In this document: positions 50,933 through 59,095 of the stretch, one piece after another
How positions within the stretch are numbered: position 1 is the first letter of the stretch
Layout of the letters: every line of letters starts with the position of its first letter
Assembly: GCF_000718775.1 (NCBI RefSeq)
Contig: NZ_JOCB01000044.1
Coordinates: 11,531 to 75,530 of the forward strand
DNA: 64,000 nucleotides
Origin: Streptomyces sp. NRRL S-31
GTDB lineage: Bacteria > Actinomycetota > Actinomycetes > Streptomycetales > Streptomycetaceae
Direction: 5' to 3'
Program-made: the position numbers and the translations under genes
The notes under the pieces: generated by a model
What the model saw: only the letters and a program-made list of their open reading frames with translations
What the model was told of the DNA's origin: nothing
Databases searched by the model: none

Positions 50933-52324
50933 TCAGTGACGGGAGGGGTGGAAGACCAGCTGCTGGTCGGCCGGCGAGTAACCGGTGAGGGTCACCATGG
51001 GGCCGTGGGTCGGCAGGGACGGGTCCGGGAACCCGGCCGGCACCGGCCGCCGGCCCTCGGGACGCCGGTCCATCGTCGGGAACTCCACCGGGAACGGGGC
51101 GCCCCGCTCGATCTGCCGCTGGTAGAACTCCAGCCAGCGTGTGTGGTCGAAGGTCACGGCGGCCACGATCCGGCCCTGGTAGCCGTAGACGCCGGCGAAC
51201 CGGCGCTCGGCCAGCGAGCCCTGCGTGATCATGAGCTGCTCGCCCATGGGCGGCACCCCCACCGACTTGACGTTGACCCCGAACATCGACGACCAGAAGG
51301 CCGGCATCCACAGGTGGGGCCGCCGGTCGGCGGGCGCGCAGATCATGTTGTGCGCGGCCGTCTCCGCCTGCGCGACGGCGTTGCCCCAGTGCTCCAGCGA
51401 GAGGAACTGGTACCCGAACAGGGCGTGCGGGGAGCGCGCCACGTCACCCGCGACGAACACGTCGTCCGTGACGATGCCCCGGAAGTCGAAGGCACGGCAG
51501 CCCGCGTCACAGGCGATGCCCCGGGGCCCGGCGCCCAGTCCCGACCCGGTCAGCCACTCGGTGTTCCGCAGCGAGCCCAGCGAGACCACGACCACGTCCG
51601 CCTCGACGACCGTCTCGTCGGACAGATGGACCGCCCGCACCCGGCCGGCCGAGTCGCCCTCCAGCGCGGTCACCGTGACATGGGTGCGCAGGTCCACGCC
51701 GTTCTCCACGGCGAGGTCGGCCGCGACCGCGCCGATCACCCCGCCGAGCGCGCCCACCAGCGGCGCCCCCGCACGCTCCGCCACGGTCACCGGCACGCCC
51801 ATCTCCCGGCAGGCCGAGGCGACCTCCGTACCGGCGAACCCGGCGCCGATCACGAACACCCGACGCGGCCCCGCCCGCAGCCGCCGGACCAGGTCGGCCG
51901 CGTCCTCGCGGGTGCGCAGCAGACAGACGCCGTCCAGCCGGGCCTCCTCCTCCTTCGGCCACGGCCGGGCGCGCACACCGGTCGCGATCAGCAGCCGGTC
52001 GTACTCCACCTCGTCCCCGTCGGCCAGCCTGACCCGCCTGGCCGGCAGATCCAGACCGGTCGCCGCGACACCCAGCCGCCACTTGGCGTCCGTCTCCCTG
52101 CGGTGCGGCAGCTCGGTGTGGTGCGGCGACGCCCTCCCCAGCAGCACCGCCTTGGACAGCGGCGGCCGGTCGTACGGCTCGTACGGCTCGTCACCGATCA
52201 GGGTCAGCTCCCCGGCGAACCCCTCGGCGCGCAGCGTCTCGGCGGCCCGCAGGCCCGCCAGCGAGGCGCCCACGATCACGATCCGCCCCTCGCGCCTGAG
52301 CCGTTCCACGTGGTCAGCGGCCAT
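50933..52324 (-). CDS. FAD-dependent ferredoxin reductase
   Basis: 463 residues. FAD motif IVIVGASLAGLRAAETLRAEG (residues 15-35), NAD(P) motif VFVIGAGFAGTEVASACREMG, and the late VFVAGDVARSPHALFGYQF typical of putidaredoxin-reductase-like enzymes. It passes electrons from NAD(P)H to the ferredoxin next to it for the P450. The ATG overlaps the end of the ferredoxin gene by 11 bp. Confidence 0.95.
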   Translation of the reverse strand: MAADHVERLRREGRIVIVGASLAGLRAAETLRAEGFAGELTLIGDEPYEPYDRPPLSKAVLLGRASPHHTELPHRRETDAKWRLGVAATGLDLPARRVRLADGDEVEYDRLLIATGVRARPWPKEEEARLDGVCLLRTREDAADLVRRLRAGPRRVFVIGAGFAGTEVASACREMGVPVTVAERAGAPLVGALGGVIGAVAADLAVENGVDLRTHVTVTALEGDSAGRVRAVHLSDETVVEADVVVVSLGSLRNTEWLTGSGLGAGPRGIACDAGCRAFDFRGIVTDDVFVAGDVARSPHALFGYQFLSLEHWGNAVAQAETAAHNMICAPADRRPHLWMPAFWSSMFGVNVKSVGVPPMGEQLMITQGSLAERRFAGVYGYQGRIVAAVTFDHTRWLEFYQRQIERGAPFPVEFPTMDRRPEGRRPVPAGFPDPSLPTHGPMVTLTGYSPADQQLVFHPSRH

Positions 52325-52544
52325 CGGAGCCCCCCTGGACCCCGCCCGTGCCGTCCAGCCCGTCCGCGGTGATCGCCTGTACCGGGCACGCGGCGACGGC
52401 CCGCGCCAGCCGCTCCCGCTGCTCCTCGTCCGCGCGCGGGTCGTAGAGCAGCGACTCCTCGCCGTGCATGGCGAAGACGTCGGGCGCGAGGAACGCGCAC
52501 TGCGCGTACCCCTGACACTTGTTGAGATCGACGACGAGCCTCAT
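52314..52544 (-). CDS. [3Fe-4S]-type ferredoxin
   Basis: A 76-residue small ferredoxin with three cluster cysteines: Cys10 and Cys16 (KCQGYAQC) and Cys53 (ACPVQAI). The C-x5-C spacing with no middle cysteine is the pattern of Streptomyces P450 partner ferredoxins. A GGAG site precedes the ATG. It is the first gene of the P450 operon. The acidic surface fits a redox partner. Confidence 0.93.
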   Translation of the reverse strand: MRLVVDLNKCQGYAQCAFLAPDVFAMHGEESLLYDPRADEEQRERLARAVAACPVQAITADGLDGTGGVQGGSDGR

Positions 52545-52680
52545 CGACGCTCCGCCCTTCGGTGGCCAGGTCCGGTGCGCCGCACACGGCTCGCGCGGGC
52601 GGCTGTCGGACGGCGGTCGTCCCCCGTCCGCCAGCATGCGAGGGCGGACGGGGTGCCCGCGCGCCGGGCACGCCGATCGA

Positions 52681-52708
52681 GTGAGGCGCCGCGCGGGGCG
52701 CACCTCAC
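52681..52708 (-). terminator. Possible hairpin at the end of the 52.7 kb membrane gene
   Basis: GTGAGG (52681-52686) pairs with CCTCAC (52703-52708), and CGCC/GGCG pairs inside. The arms cover the stop codon. It is short and only moderately convincing. Confidence 0.35.
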
Positions 52709-53382
52709 CCGGCCGCGGCCGGCCGGGGCCGGTCCCGCGGGCCCACCGCCAGGATGTGCGCGCTGAGCAGGAGCGACCAGGCCGGGAAGACGAGTTCGGC
52801 CCAGGGCACGTTCGACGACAGGAAGAGCAGCGTCAGGGCGGTGAGGAAGCCCACGACGCTGAGCCACCGGGGCAGGACGCCCAGCCGGTGGCCGATCACC
52901 GACATGGACGACACGAACACGGCCGCCATCCGCATGGCGTACTCCGTCATCAGCGCGTACGTGAAGTGGCGGCCGAAATCCCAGCCGGCCGGCAGCGGCG
53001 GCGGGCCGGCCGGGTGGGCCACGGCGAGCACCGCGCCCGCCGCCGCGGCGGCACCGAAGATCGTGGCGGTGAAGACCAGGCCGCTGCCCAGGAAGGCGGT
53101 GGCGAGGAACTTGTCCTCCACGGCGCCGATGTGCGCGCGGACCGCGCCGATGAACCACAGGAAGAAGATCCCGGCGAACGGCACCAGCGCGAGCGCCGCG
53201 CGCAGTGCCTCGCGCCGCCCCGGGTCCGTGGAGACCCGCGGGGCCGCCGCGTCGGCCCCTTCCGGAATCCCCAGCCTGACCAGGACCATCGCCGCCGCCA
53301 GGAGCAGCGCGAAGACGACTCCGGCCAGCCCCGCGGCGCGGGGGGCCCGCAGCGCCTCCTGCCCCGGCCCCTGTTCCGGCAT
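52705..53382 (-). CDS. Hypothetical integral membrane protein
   Basis: 225 residues with about six hydrophobic segments, for example GVVFALLLAAAMVLVRLGI, PFAGIFFLWFIGAVRAHIG and VFTATIFGAAAAAGAVLAV. DKFLATAFLGSGLVFTATIFG resembles a family of uncharacterised actinobacterial membrane proteins. No transport or enzyme motif is visible. The ATG at 53382 was chosen over a longer Pro/Arg-rich extension. It lies 160 bp before the P450 operon on the same strand. Confidence 0.75.
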   Translation of the reverse strand: MPEQGPGQEALRAPRAAGLAGVVFALLLAAAMVLVRLGIPEGADAAAPRVSTDPGRREALRAALALVPFAGIFFLWFIGAVRAHIGAVEDKFLATAFLGSGLVFTATIFGAAAAAGAVLAVAHPAGPPPLPAGWDFGRHFTYALMTEYAMRMAAVFVSSMSVIGHRLGVLPRWLSVVGFLTALTLLFLSSNVPWAELVFPAWSLLLSAHILAVGPRDRPRPAAAG

Positions 53383-53848
53383 GCCGGCCCGCCTTCCCGT
53401 GTCGGCCCCCGGCACCAGCCAGCCACCCACCCCGGGCCCACGCCACCGGGAGACGGCCGTACGGCCGATGGGATACCGGTGCGCGGGTGGCGGGACCGCG
53501 CCCGCCACCGCCGGCCACCGTCGACGCCCCGCCGACGAGCGGATCGCCCGGGTCGGCTCCCCGGCCGGTGGAGCCCCGGCAGGGCGACGCACGCGGGGCG
53601 GCGGGCGACCCCGCCGCCACGCGCCGGGGACCGGGGCACGGGGTCCCCGTTCGAGGCGGAGCCGGGGACCGGAGCGTCGGCCCTCTGTGTGGGGCGGGGC
53701 CGGGACCGGGGTGTCGGCCCCCCTCGTGTGGGGCGGGGCCGGGTCCGGGGTGTCGGCCCCCCTCGTGCGGGGCGGAGCCGGGTCCGGGGTGTCGGCCCCC
53801 GTGCGGGGCGGAGCCGGGGAGGACCGGGGAACGGGGTCCCCGTACGGG
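53383..53848. other. Gene-free region with tandem repeats
   Basis: 466 bp between two minus-strand genes. The right half is the 39-bp repeat array. The left half is GC-rich and holds no convincing gene. Confidence 0.6.
53652..53835. repeat. 39-bp tandem repeat array flanked by identical palindromes
   Basis: Units begin at 53687, 53726 and 53765, with a shorter one at 53801 and a decayed one from about 53652; the core is GGGGCGGGGCCGGG..GTGTCGGCCCC. The palindrome ACGGGGTCCCCGT lies at 53638-53650 and again at 53831-53843. The unit resembles the 3' end of the DUF885 gene next to it. Confidence 0.85.
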
Positions 53849-55540
53849 TCAGAGCCGGGACAGCTCGTCCACCAGGTCGTCCAGCCCCAGCGACCCCTGC
53901 GACAGCGCCGCCATGTGCCAGGACTTCAGGTCGAACGCGTCGCCGTGCCGCTCGCTCGCCTTCTCCCGGCCCAGCAGCCAGGCCCGCTCGCCCAGCTTGT
54001 AGCCGATCGCCTGGCCCGGCATGGTCAGGTACCGGGTCAGCTCGCTCTCCACGAAGTCCGCCGGGCGGCTGCTGTGCGCGCCGAAGAACTCCTGCGCCAG
54101 CTCCGGGGTCCAGCGCTCACCCGGGTGGAACGGGGAGTCGGCCGGGATCTCCAGCTCCAGGTGCATGCCGATGTCGATGATGACCCGGACCGCGCGCATC
54201 ATCTGCGCGTCCAGGTAGCCCAGCCGCTCCTCCGGGTCGCCGAGGTAGCCCAGCTCGTCCATCAGCCGCTCCGCGTACAGCGCCCAGCCCTCGGCGTTGG
54301 CGCTGACGATGCCGACCGTCGCCTGGTAGCGGGACAGGTCCTCGGCCACGTGCGCCCACTGCGCGAGCTGGAGGTGGTGGCCGGGCACACCCTCGTGGTA
54401 CCAGGTCGAGACCAGGTCGTAGACCGGGAACCGGGTCAGGCCCATCGTGGGCAGCCAGGTGCGGCCGGGCCGGGAGAAGTCCTCCGACGGGCCCGTGTAG
54501 TACGGGGCCGCCGCGCCGCCGGGCGGGGCGATCCGCGACTCCACCCGGCGCACCCGCTCGGCGAGTTCGAAGTGGGTGCCGTCCAGCTCCCGGATCGCCT
54601 TGTCCATCAGGTCCTGGAGCCACTGGCGGACCTCGTCCACGCCCTCGATGTGCCGCCCGTGCTCGTCCAGGTGGGCGAGCGCGGCCCACGGCGTCGCGGC
54701 GCCGGGCAGGATCTTCTCCGCCTCCCGCTCCATCTCGCCCAGGATCCGGTGGAACTCCGCCCAGCCGTAGGCGTACGCCTCGTCCAGGTCCAGGTCGGTG
54801 CCGTTGAAGTAGCGCGACCAGCGCGCGTACCGCTCCCGGCCGACCACGTCCGGGGCGCCCTCGATCGCCGGCGCGTACACGTCCCGCAGCCAGTCCCGCA
54901 GTTCCACCAGGGCGGCGGTCGCCGACCGCGCCGCCTCGTCCAGCTCCGTGCGCAGGCCCTCGGGTCCCGCGGCGGCGAAGTCCTCGTACCAGCCGCGGCC
55001 CCCGCCGTCCGGACCCGCCCACTCGGTGAGCTGGCCGATGAAGGTGGCGGTCGGCCGCGGCGGCGCGAACAGCTTGCGCTCCAGACCGGCTTCGAGCGAC
55101 GCGCGGTAGCCGGCGAGCGCGCCCGGTACCGCCCGCAGCCGCTCGGCGATCGCCGCCCAGTCCTCGTCCGTCTCCGCCGGGGTGACCGTGAAGATCTCCC
55201 GCACCGCGTGGCCGGGCGTGTGCATGTTGCCGACCTCACGCAGGTGTTCACCCGCCTCGTGCATCGCCAGCGCGGCGGTCAGCCGCTCCCGCAGCAGCCG
55301 CCCGCAGCGCCGCTCCACATCGCTGTCGGCACCGGGCCGCCGCTCCGCCTCGTCCAGCTTCGCCAGCGTCTCCCGCGCCAGCCGCGCCTGCGCCTCCGCG
55401 CCCGCGGGCGAGTAGTCGGGCAGCTTGCTCGAACTCTCCGGCACCCCGAGGTACGTGCCGGTGACCGGGTCGAGGGCGATGAGGTCGTCCACGTATGCGT
55501 CGGCGACCTGACGGGGCAGCGGGATCTGGGTCTCAGACAT
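53849..55540 (-). CDS. DUF885-family metallopeptidase-like protein
   Basis: 563 residues, the usual length for this family. The zinc motif is STWYHEGVPGHHLQLAQ (HExxxGHH type) at about residue 376. NAEGWALYAERLMDELG follows with the third ligand Glu. LPTMGLTRFPVYDLVS and PGQAIGYKLGERAW are further family marks. A cytoplasmic carboxy- or dipeptidase activity is likely but the substrate is unknown. The ATG at 55540 follows GAGG at acceptable spacing. Confidence 0.9.
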   Translation of the reverse strand: MSETQIPLPRQVADAYVDDLIALDPVTGTYLGVPESSSKLPDYSPAGAEAQARLARETLAKLDEAERRPGADSDVERRCGRLLRERLTAALAMHEAGEHLREVGNMHTPGHAVREIFTVTPAETDEDWAAIAERLRAVPGALAGYRASLEAGLERKLFAPPRPTATFIGQLTEWAGPDGGGRGWYEDFAAAGPEGLRTELDEAARSATAALVELRDWLRDVYAPAIEGAPDVVGRERYARWSRYFNGTDLDLDEAYAYGWAEFHRILGEMEREAEKILPGAATPWAALAHLDEHGRHIEGVDEVRQWLQDLMDKAIRELDGTHFELAERVRRVESRIAPPGGAAAPYYTGPSEDFSRPGRTWLPTMGLTRFPVYDLVSTWYHEGVPGHHLQLAQWAHVAEDLSRYQATVGIVSANAEGWALYAERLMDELGYLGDPEERLGYLDAQMMRAVRVIIDIGMHLELEIPADSPFHPGERWTPELAQEFFGAHSSRPADFVESELTRYLTMPGQAIGYKLGERAWLLGREKASERHGDAFDLKSWHMAALSQGSLGLDDLVDELSRL

Positions 55541-55592
55541 GCGGCCCATCCTCGTACGAGAAGGATCTCCGCGTCACCCACGTTCCGGGGAT

Positions 55593-56078
55593 TCAGCTCT
55601 CGGCGTGGCCGGGCGGCAGCAGCGGTCCGCACTCCCACTGCTGGAAGATCAGCCGGGTCTCCACCCGGGCCACCTCGCGCCGCGCCGTGAACTCGTCCAG
55701 CACCAGCCGCTGGAGATCGGCCATGTCCGCGACCGCCACGTGCACCAGATAGTCGTCGGGCCCGGTCAGATGGAACACCGTCCGCGCCTCCGGCAGCGCC
55801 CGGACGCGCTCCACGAACGGTCCCACCAGCTCGCGCCGGTGCGGCCGTACCTGCACCGACAGCAGCGCCTGGAGGCCGCGGCCGAGTCTGGCGGGGTCGA
55901 GTTGCAGCCGGTGGCCGAGGATCACGCCCGAGCGGCGCAGCCGGGCCACCCGGTCCAGGCAGGTCGACGGCGCCACGCCCACCTGCGCGGCGAGGTCGCG
56001 GTAGGTGGTCCGGGCGTCGTTCTGCAACAGCCGCAGCAGACGCAGATCCACCGGATCCAGTACGACGGAATCGGACAC
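55593..56078 (-). CDS. Lrp/AsnC-family transcriptional regulator
   Basis: 161 residues with HTH (LDPVDLRLLRLLQNDARTTYRDLAAQVGVAPSTCLDRVARLRRSGVI) and RAM domain (VFHLTGPDDYLVHVAVADMADLQRLVLDEF). It is divergent from the trans-sulfuration enzyme gene with a gap of 60 bp, so it probably controls that gene and responds to a sulfur amino acid or product. The start codon is GTG at 56078. Confidence 0.94.
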   Translation of the reverse strand: MSDSVVLDPVDLRLLRLLQNDARTTYRDLAAQVGVAPSTCLDRVARLRRSGVILGHRLQLDPARLGRGLQALLSVQVRPHRRELVGPFVERVRALPEARTVFHLTGPDDYLVHVAVADMADLQRLVLDEFTARREVARVETRLIFQQWECGPLLPPGHAES

Positions 56079-56138
56079 CGGCCGAACGTAGCACGGCGTT
56101 CACGCCCCCGGAACCGTCCGATGTTCACCCTTCCCGTC

Positions 56139-57341
56139 ATGGACACAGCGAGCACGAGTGCCTACGACGACGTACGCACCGCACCGAGAGCCCTGGCCAC
56201 CGAGGCCGTGCACGCCGGCCGCGACGACCTCGCCCGCCAGGGCCTGCACGCCCCGCCGATCGACCTGTCCACCACCTATCCCTCCTACGACAGCCGGGCC
56301 GAGGCGGCCCGGATCGACGCCTTCGCCACCGACGGCGCCGACCCGGCCGGCCCGCCCGTCTACGGCCGCCTGGGCAACCCGACCGTCGCCCGCTTCGAGA
56401 CCGCCCTCGCCCGGCTGGAGGGCACCGAGTCCGCGGTCGCCTTCGCCAGCGGCATGGCCGCGCTCAGCGCCGTGCTCCTCGCCCGGTCGGCCGTGGGCCT
56501 GCGCCATGTCGTCGCGGTACGGCCGCTGTACGGCTGTAGCGACCACCTGCTGACCGCAGGGCTGCTCGGCACGGAGGTCACCTGGACCGACCCGGCCGGC
56601 ATCGCGGACGCCATCCGCCCGGACACGGGTCTGGTGATGGTCGAGTCGCCGGCCAACCCGACCCTCGCCGAACTCGACCTGCGGGCCGTCGCCCACTCCT
56701 GCGGCTCGGTGCCGCTGCTCGCCGACAACACCTTCGCCACACCCGTGCTCCAGCGCCCGGCGGAGCGGGGCGCGCGGCTGGTGCTGCACAGCGCCACCAA
56801 GTACCTCGGCGGCCATGGCGACGTGCTGGCCGGAGTCGTCGCCTGCGACGAGGAGTTCGCGGGCCGGCTGCGGCAGATCCGGTTCGCCACCGGGGGAGTC
56901 CTGCACCCGCTGGCCGGGTACCTGCTGCTGCGCGGCCTGTCCACGCTGCCGGTCCGGGTGCGGGCGGCGTCCGCGAACGCCGCCGAACTGGCCCGCCGGC
57001 TCACCGCCGACCCGCGGGTGGCCCGGGTGCGGTACCCGCGGCTCGGCGGGGCGATGGTCGCCTTCGAGGTGCACGGCGACCCGCACGAGGTGATCTCCCG
57101 GGTCCGGCTGGTCACCCCGGCGGTGAGCCTGGGCAGCGTCGACACGCTCATCCAGCACCCCGCGTCGATCAGCCACCGCATCGTGGACGCCGAGGACCGG
57201 CGCGGAGCGGGGGTGAGCGACCGGCTGCTGCGGCTGTCGGTCGGCCTGGAGGACGTGGACGACCTCTGGGCGGACCTGGACCAGGCCCTGGGCGCCCCCC
57301 GGGAACGCCAGGTGGCACCCCTCCGCGAGGCGATCCGCTGA
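56139..57341 (+). CDS. Trans-sulfuration PLP enzyme (cystathionine/methionine gamma-lyase-like)
   Basis: 400-residue Cys/Met-metabolism PLP enzyme. Family marks are YGRLGNPTVARFETALARLEGTESAVAFASGMAALSAVLL, ESPANPTLAELDLRAV, LADNTFATPVLQRP and the PLP lysine Lys221 in HSATKYLGGH. It is divergent from an Lrp/AsnC regulator. Alpha,gamma-elimination on methionine or homocysteine, or cystathionine lysis, is expected; which one is not resolved. An in-frame ATG at 56121 would add six residues. Confidence 0.93.
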   Translation: MDTASTSAYDDVRTAPRALATEAVHAGRDDLARQGLHAPPIDLSTTYPSYDSRAEAARIDAFATDGADPAGPPVYGRLGNPTVARFETALARLEGTESAVAFASGMAALSAVLLARSAVGLRHVVAVRPLYGCSDHLLTAGLLGTEVTWTDPAGIADAIRPDTGLVMVESPANPTLAELDLRAVAHSCGSVPLLADNTFATPVLQRPAERGARLVLHSATKYLGGHGDVLAGVVACDEEFAGRLRQIRFATGGVLHPLAGYLLLRGLSTLPVRVRAASANAAELARRLTADPRVARVRYPRLGGAMVAFEVHGDPHEVISRVRLVTPAVSLGSVDTLIQHPASISHRIVDAEDRRGAGVSDRLLRLSVGLEDVDDLWADLDQALGAPRERQVAPLREAIR

Positions 57342-57462
57342 GCCCCGTCGCCCGGCGTCGACGAGAGCACGGGGGCGTGCGCGCCGGTGTGCCACTGCGC
57401 CCCGGCCCGGGCCGGCGCACGGGCGGTTCGCGTCACCGGGCTTCGGCACGGTAGGGGGTTGT

Positions 57463-57520
57463 GCCGAGCCGGGCCGGGCCGTCCGGTGTCGCGGGCCGGG
57501 CCGGGGTGGCCCGGCTCGGC
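57463..57520. terminator. Perfect 13-bp hairpin between convergent genes
   Basis: GCCGAGCCGGGCC (57463-57475) and GGCCCGGCTCGGC (57508-57520) are exactly complementary, with a 32-nt GC-rich loop that can fold further. It can serve both the PLP enzyme gene and the convergent GNAT gene. Confidence 0.7.
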
Positions 57521-57564
57521 GGTGGGCTTCGGTCCGTGGTGTGACCGGGGCGCGGGCGGTTGGT

Positions 57565-58986
57565 TCAGGTGAGGTGCGGGGGCTGGGACCGGGGTGCCGT
57601 GGGGACCGGGGCCGGGTCCAGGCGGGCCGTGATGACCAGCGTGCCCTCCTCGACCTGGTAGTCCAGCGGCAGCCCGAGGCCGCGCATCGCGGCGACCATG
57701 CCGGTGTTGGACGCCTTGGTCACGGCGTACACGCTCGCGCACCCGGCCTCGGCCGCCATCGCCACCAGCCGGCCGAGCAGTTCGCCGCCGACGCCGCGCC
57801 GCTGCCACTCGTCCTCGACCAGCAGCGCCACCTCCGTCTCGTCCCCGTCCCACAGCAGGTGCCCGAGGCCCACGATCCGGCCGGAGGCGGTCTGCGCGGC
57901 CAGGGTGCGGCCGTAGCGGGGGCTGAGCAGGTGGTTCAGATAGCGGTCCGCGTCACCGACCGGGCCGTGGTAACGCAGCCCGAGGGTGCGCGACGAGCAC
58001 CGCTCGTGCATCTCCCGGGCCGCGGCCAGGTCCCCGGTGTCGACCCGGCGCACGGTGATGTCGTCGCCCTCGGGCAGCGTCAGCACGTCCTGGCTCTGCG
58101 GGATGCGCGGACCGAGCCGCCCGTCCAGCTCCACCAGCGCCCGGGCGCGCGCGAACTCCGTCGGGGTGAACGGCAGGTACGGCCGCTCCACGGTGAGCAC
58201 ACCGCCCTCGGGCGCCGGCAGCCGCATCACGGTGTCCTCCAGGACCCCCTCGGCCGGCACCGGCTCCGGGCCCCGGCCCCCGCCGGACGATGTGCCGGGC
58301 AGCGACCAAATCGTGCAGCGGCCCAGCAACTGGCGCAGCGCCAGCGGCAGTTCGGAGGTGTCCAGGGCGGTACGGGTGGCGAGCGCGAGCACCCGGGTGG
58401 GCGCGTCGACCAGATCGTGGGCGTCGGCGCGCTCGATCCAGGTGGAGGTACCCCCGGCCAGCGCGACCGCCCGGGTCAGCTCGGCCGCCCCCAGCGCGCC
58501 CGGGGCCCGCAGCAGGAACTCGTCCACCGTGCCGTCGGCCAGCGGATGCGTCTGGAGGCTCAGGATGTCCACGTGGTGCTCGGCGAGCGCCGTGCACAGG
58601 GCGGCCAGGGAACCCGGCTCGTCCTTCACCGTCGTCCGCATCCGCCACAGCACGCCGGCGACCTCGTCGGCGGCGGACCTCCCGGACCGTTCGGACTGCC
58701 CGGCCGGCCGCGTCTCGGCGGCCGGCCGGGCACCGGTATCGCTCACCGGCGGCGCGTGTCCGTGGCGGCGTGCCCACCACACGTGGAAGCCGGCCGTCGC
58801 GGCCAGCACGATCGCCGAGATCATGAGCAGGGCCGGGCCGTCCGGCCCGTGCCCGATCAGGTTCGCCACCGCGTCCGCGACGGCCACCGCAGTGAAGAGC
58901 GCGGCGAGTTCGACGACGTCCCGCCGCCAGTGGTGCACGGGCCGCCCGTGCCTCGCCCGGGTCACGTCAGGCATGTCTGGAGTCAT
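57565..58986 (-). CDS. Membrane-anchored ACT-GNAT fusion protein
   Basis: 473 residues. Residues about 20-75 hold two hydrophobic segments (VVELAALFTAVAVADAVANLI, ALLMISAIVLAATAGFHVWWA). An ACT-like segment follows (MRTTVKDEPGSLAALCTALAEHHVDILSLQTHPLADGTVDEFLLRAPG), then a linker, then a GNAT acetyltransferase domain (ITVRRVDTGDLAAAREMHERCSSRTLGLRYHGPVGDADRYLNHLL, VEDEWQRRGVGGELLGRLVAMAAEAGC with the Q/R-x-x-G-x-G/A acetyl-CoA motif). The ACT domain suggests amino-acid control of the acetylation. Substrate unknown. Confidence 0.87.
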   Translation of the reverse strand: MTPDMPDVTRARHGRPVHHWRRDVVELAALFTAVAVADAVANLIGHGPDGPALLMISAIVLAATAGFHVWWARRHGHAPPVSDTGARPAAETRPAGQSERSGRSAADEVAGVLWRMRTTVKDEPGSLAALCTALAEHHVDILSLQTHPLADGTVDEFLLRAPGALGAAELTRAVALAGGTSTWIERADAHDLVDAPTRVLALATRTALDTSELPLALRQLLGRCTIWSLPGTSSGGGRGPEPVPAEGVLEDTVMRLPAPEGGVLTVERPYLPFTPTEFARARALVELDGRLGPRIPQSQDVLTLPEGDDITVRRVDTGDLAAAREMHERCSSRTLGLRYHGPVGDADRYLNHLLSPRYGRTLAAQTASGRIVGLGHLLWDGDETEVALLVEDEWQRRGVGGELLGRLVAMAAEAGCASVYAVTKASNTGMVAAMRGLGLPLDYQVEEGTLVITARLDPAPVPTAPRSQPPHLT

Positions 58987-59095
58987 GCAGCCACTGTGGA
59001 GCAGAGGTGTTGCGTGATCACGAACTGCTTGTGACCGATGGGTAAAGCATGCTCCGTCCCATTTATCGGGCTTTCAACGGACGCCCCGCCTGTCG

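Noticed and set aside
53652..53835. CRISPR-like array
   Set aside because: The units are contiguous and lack unique spacers, and no cas genes are present.
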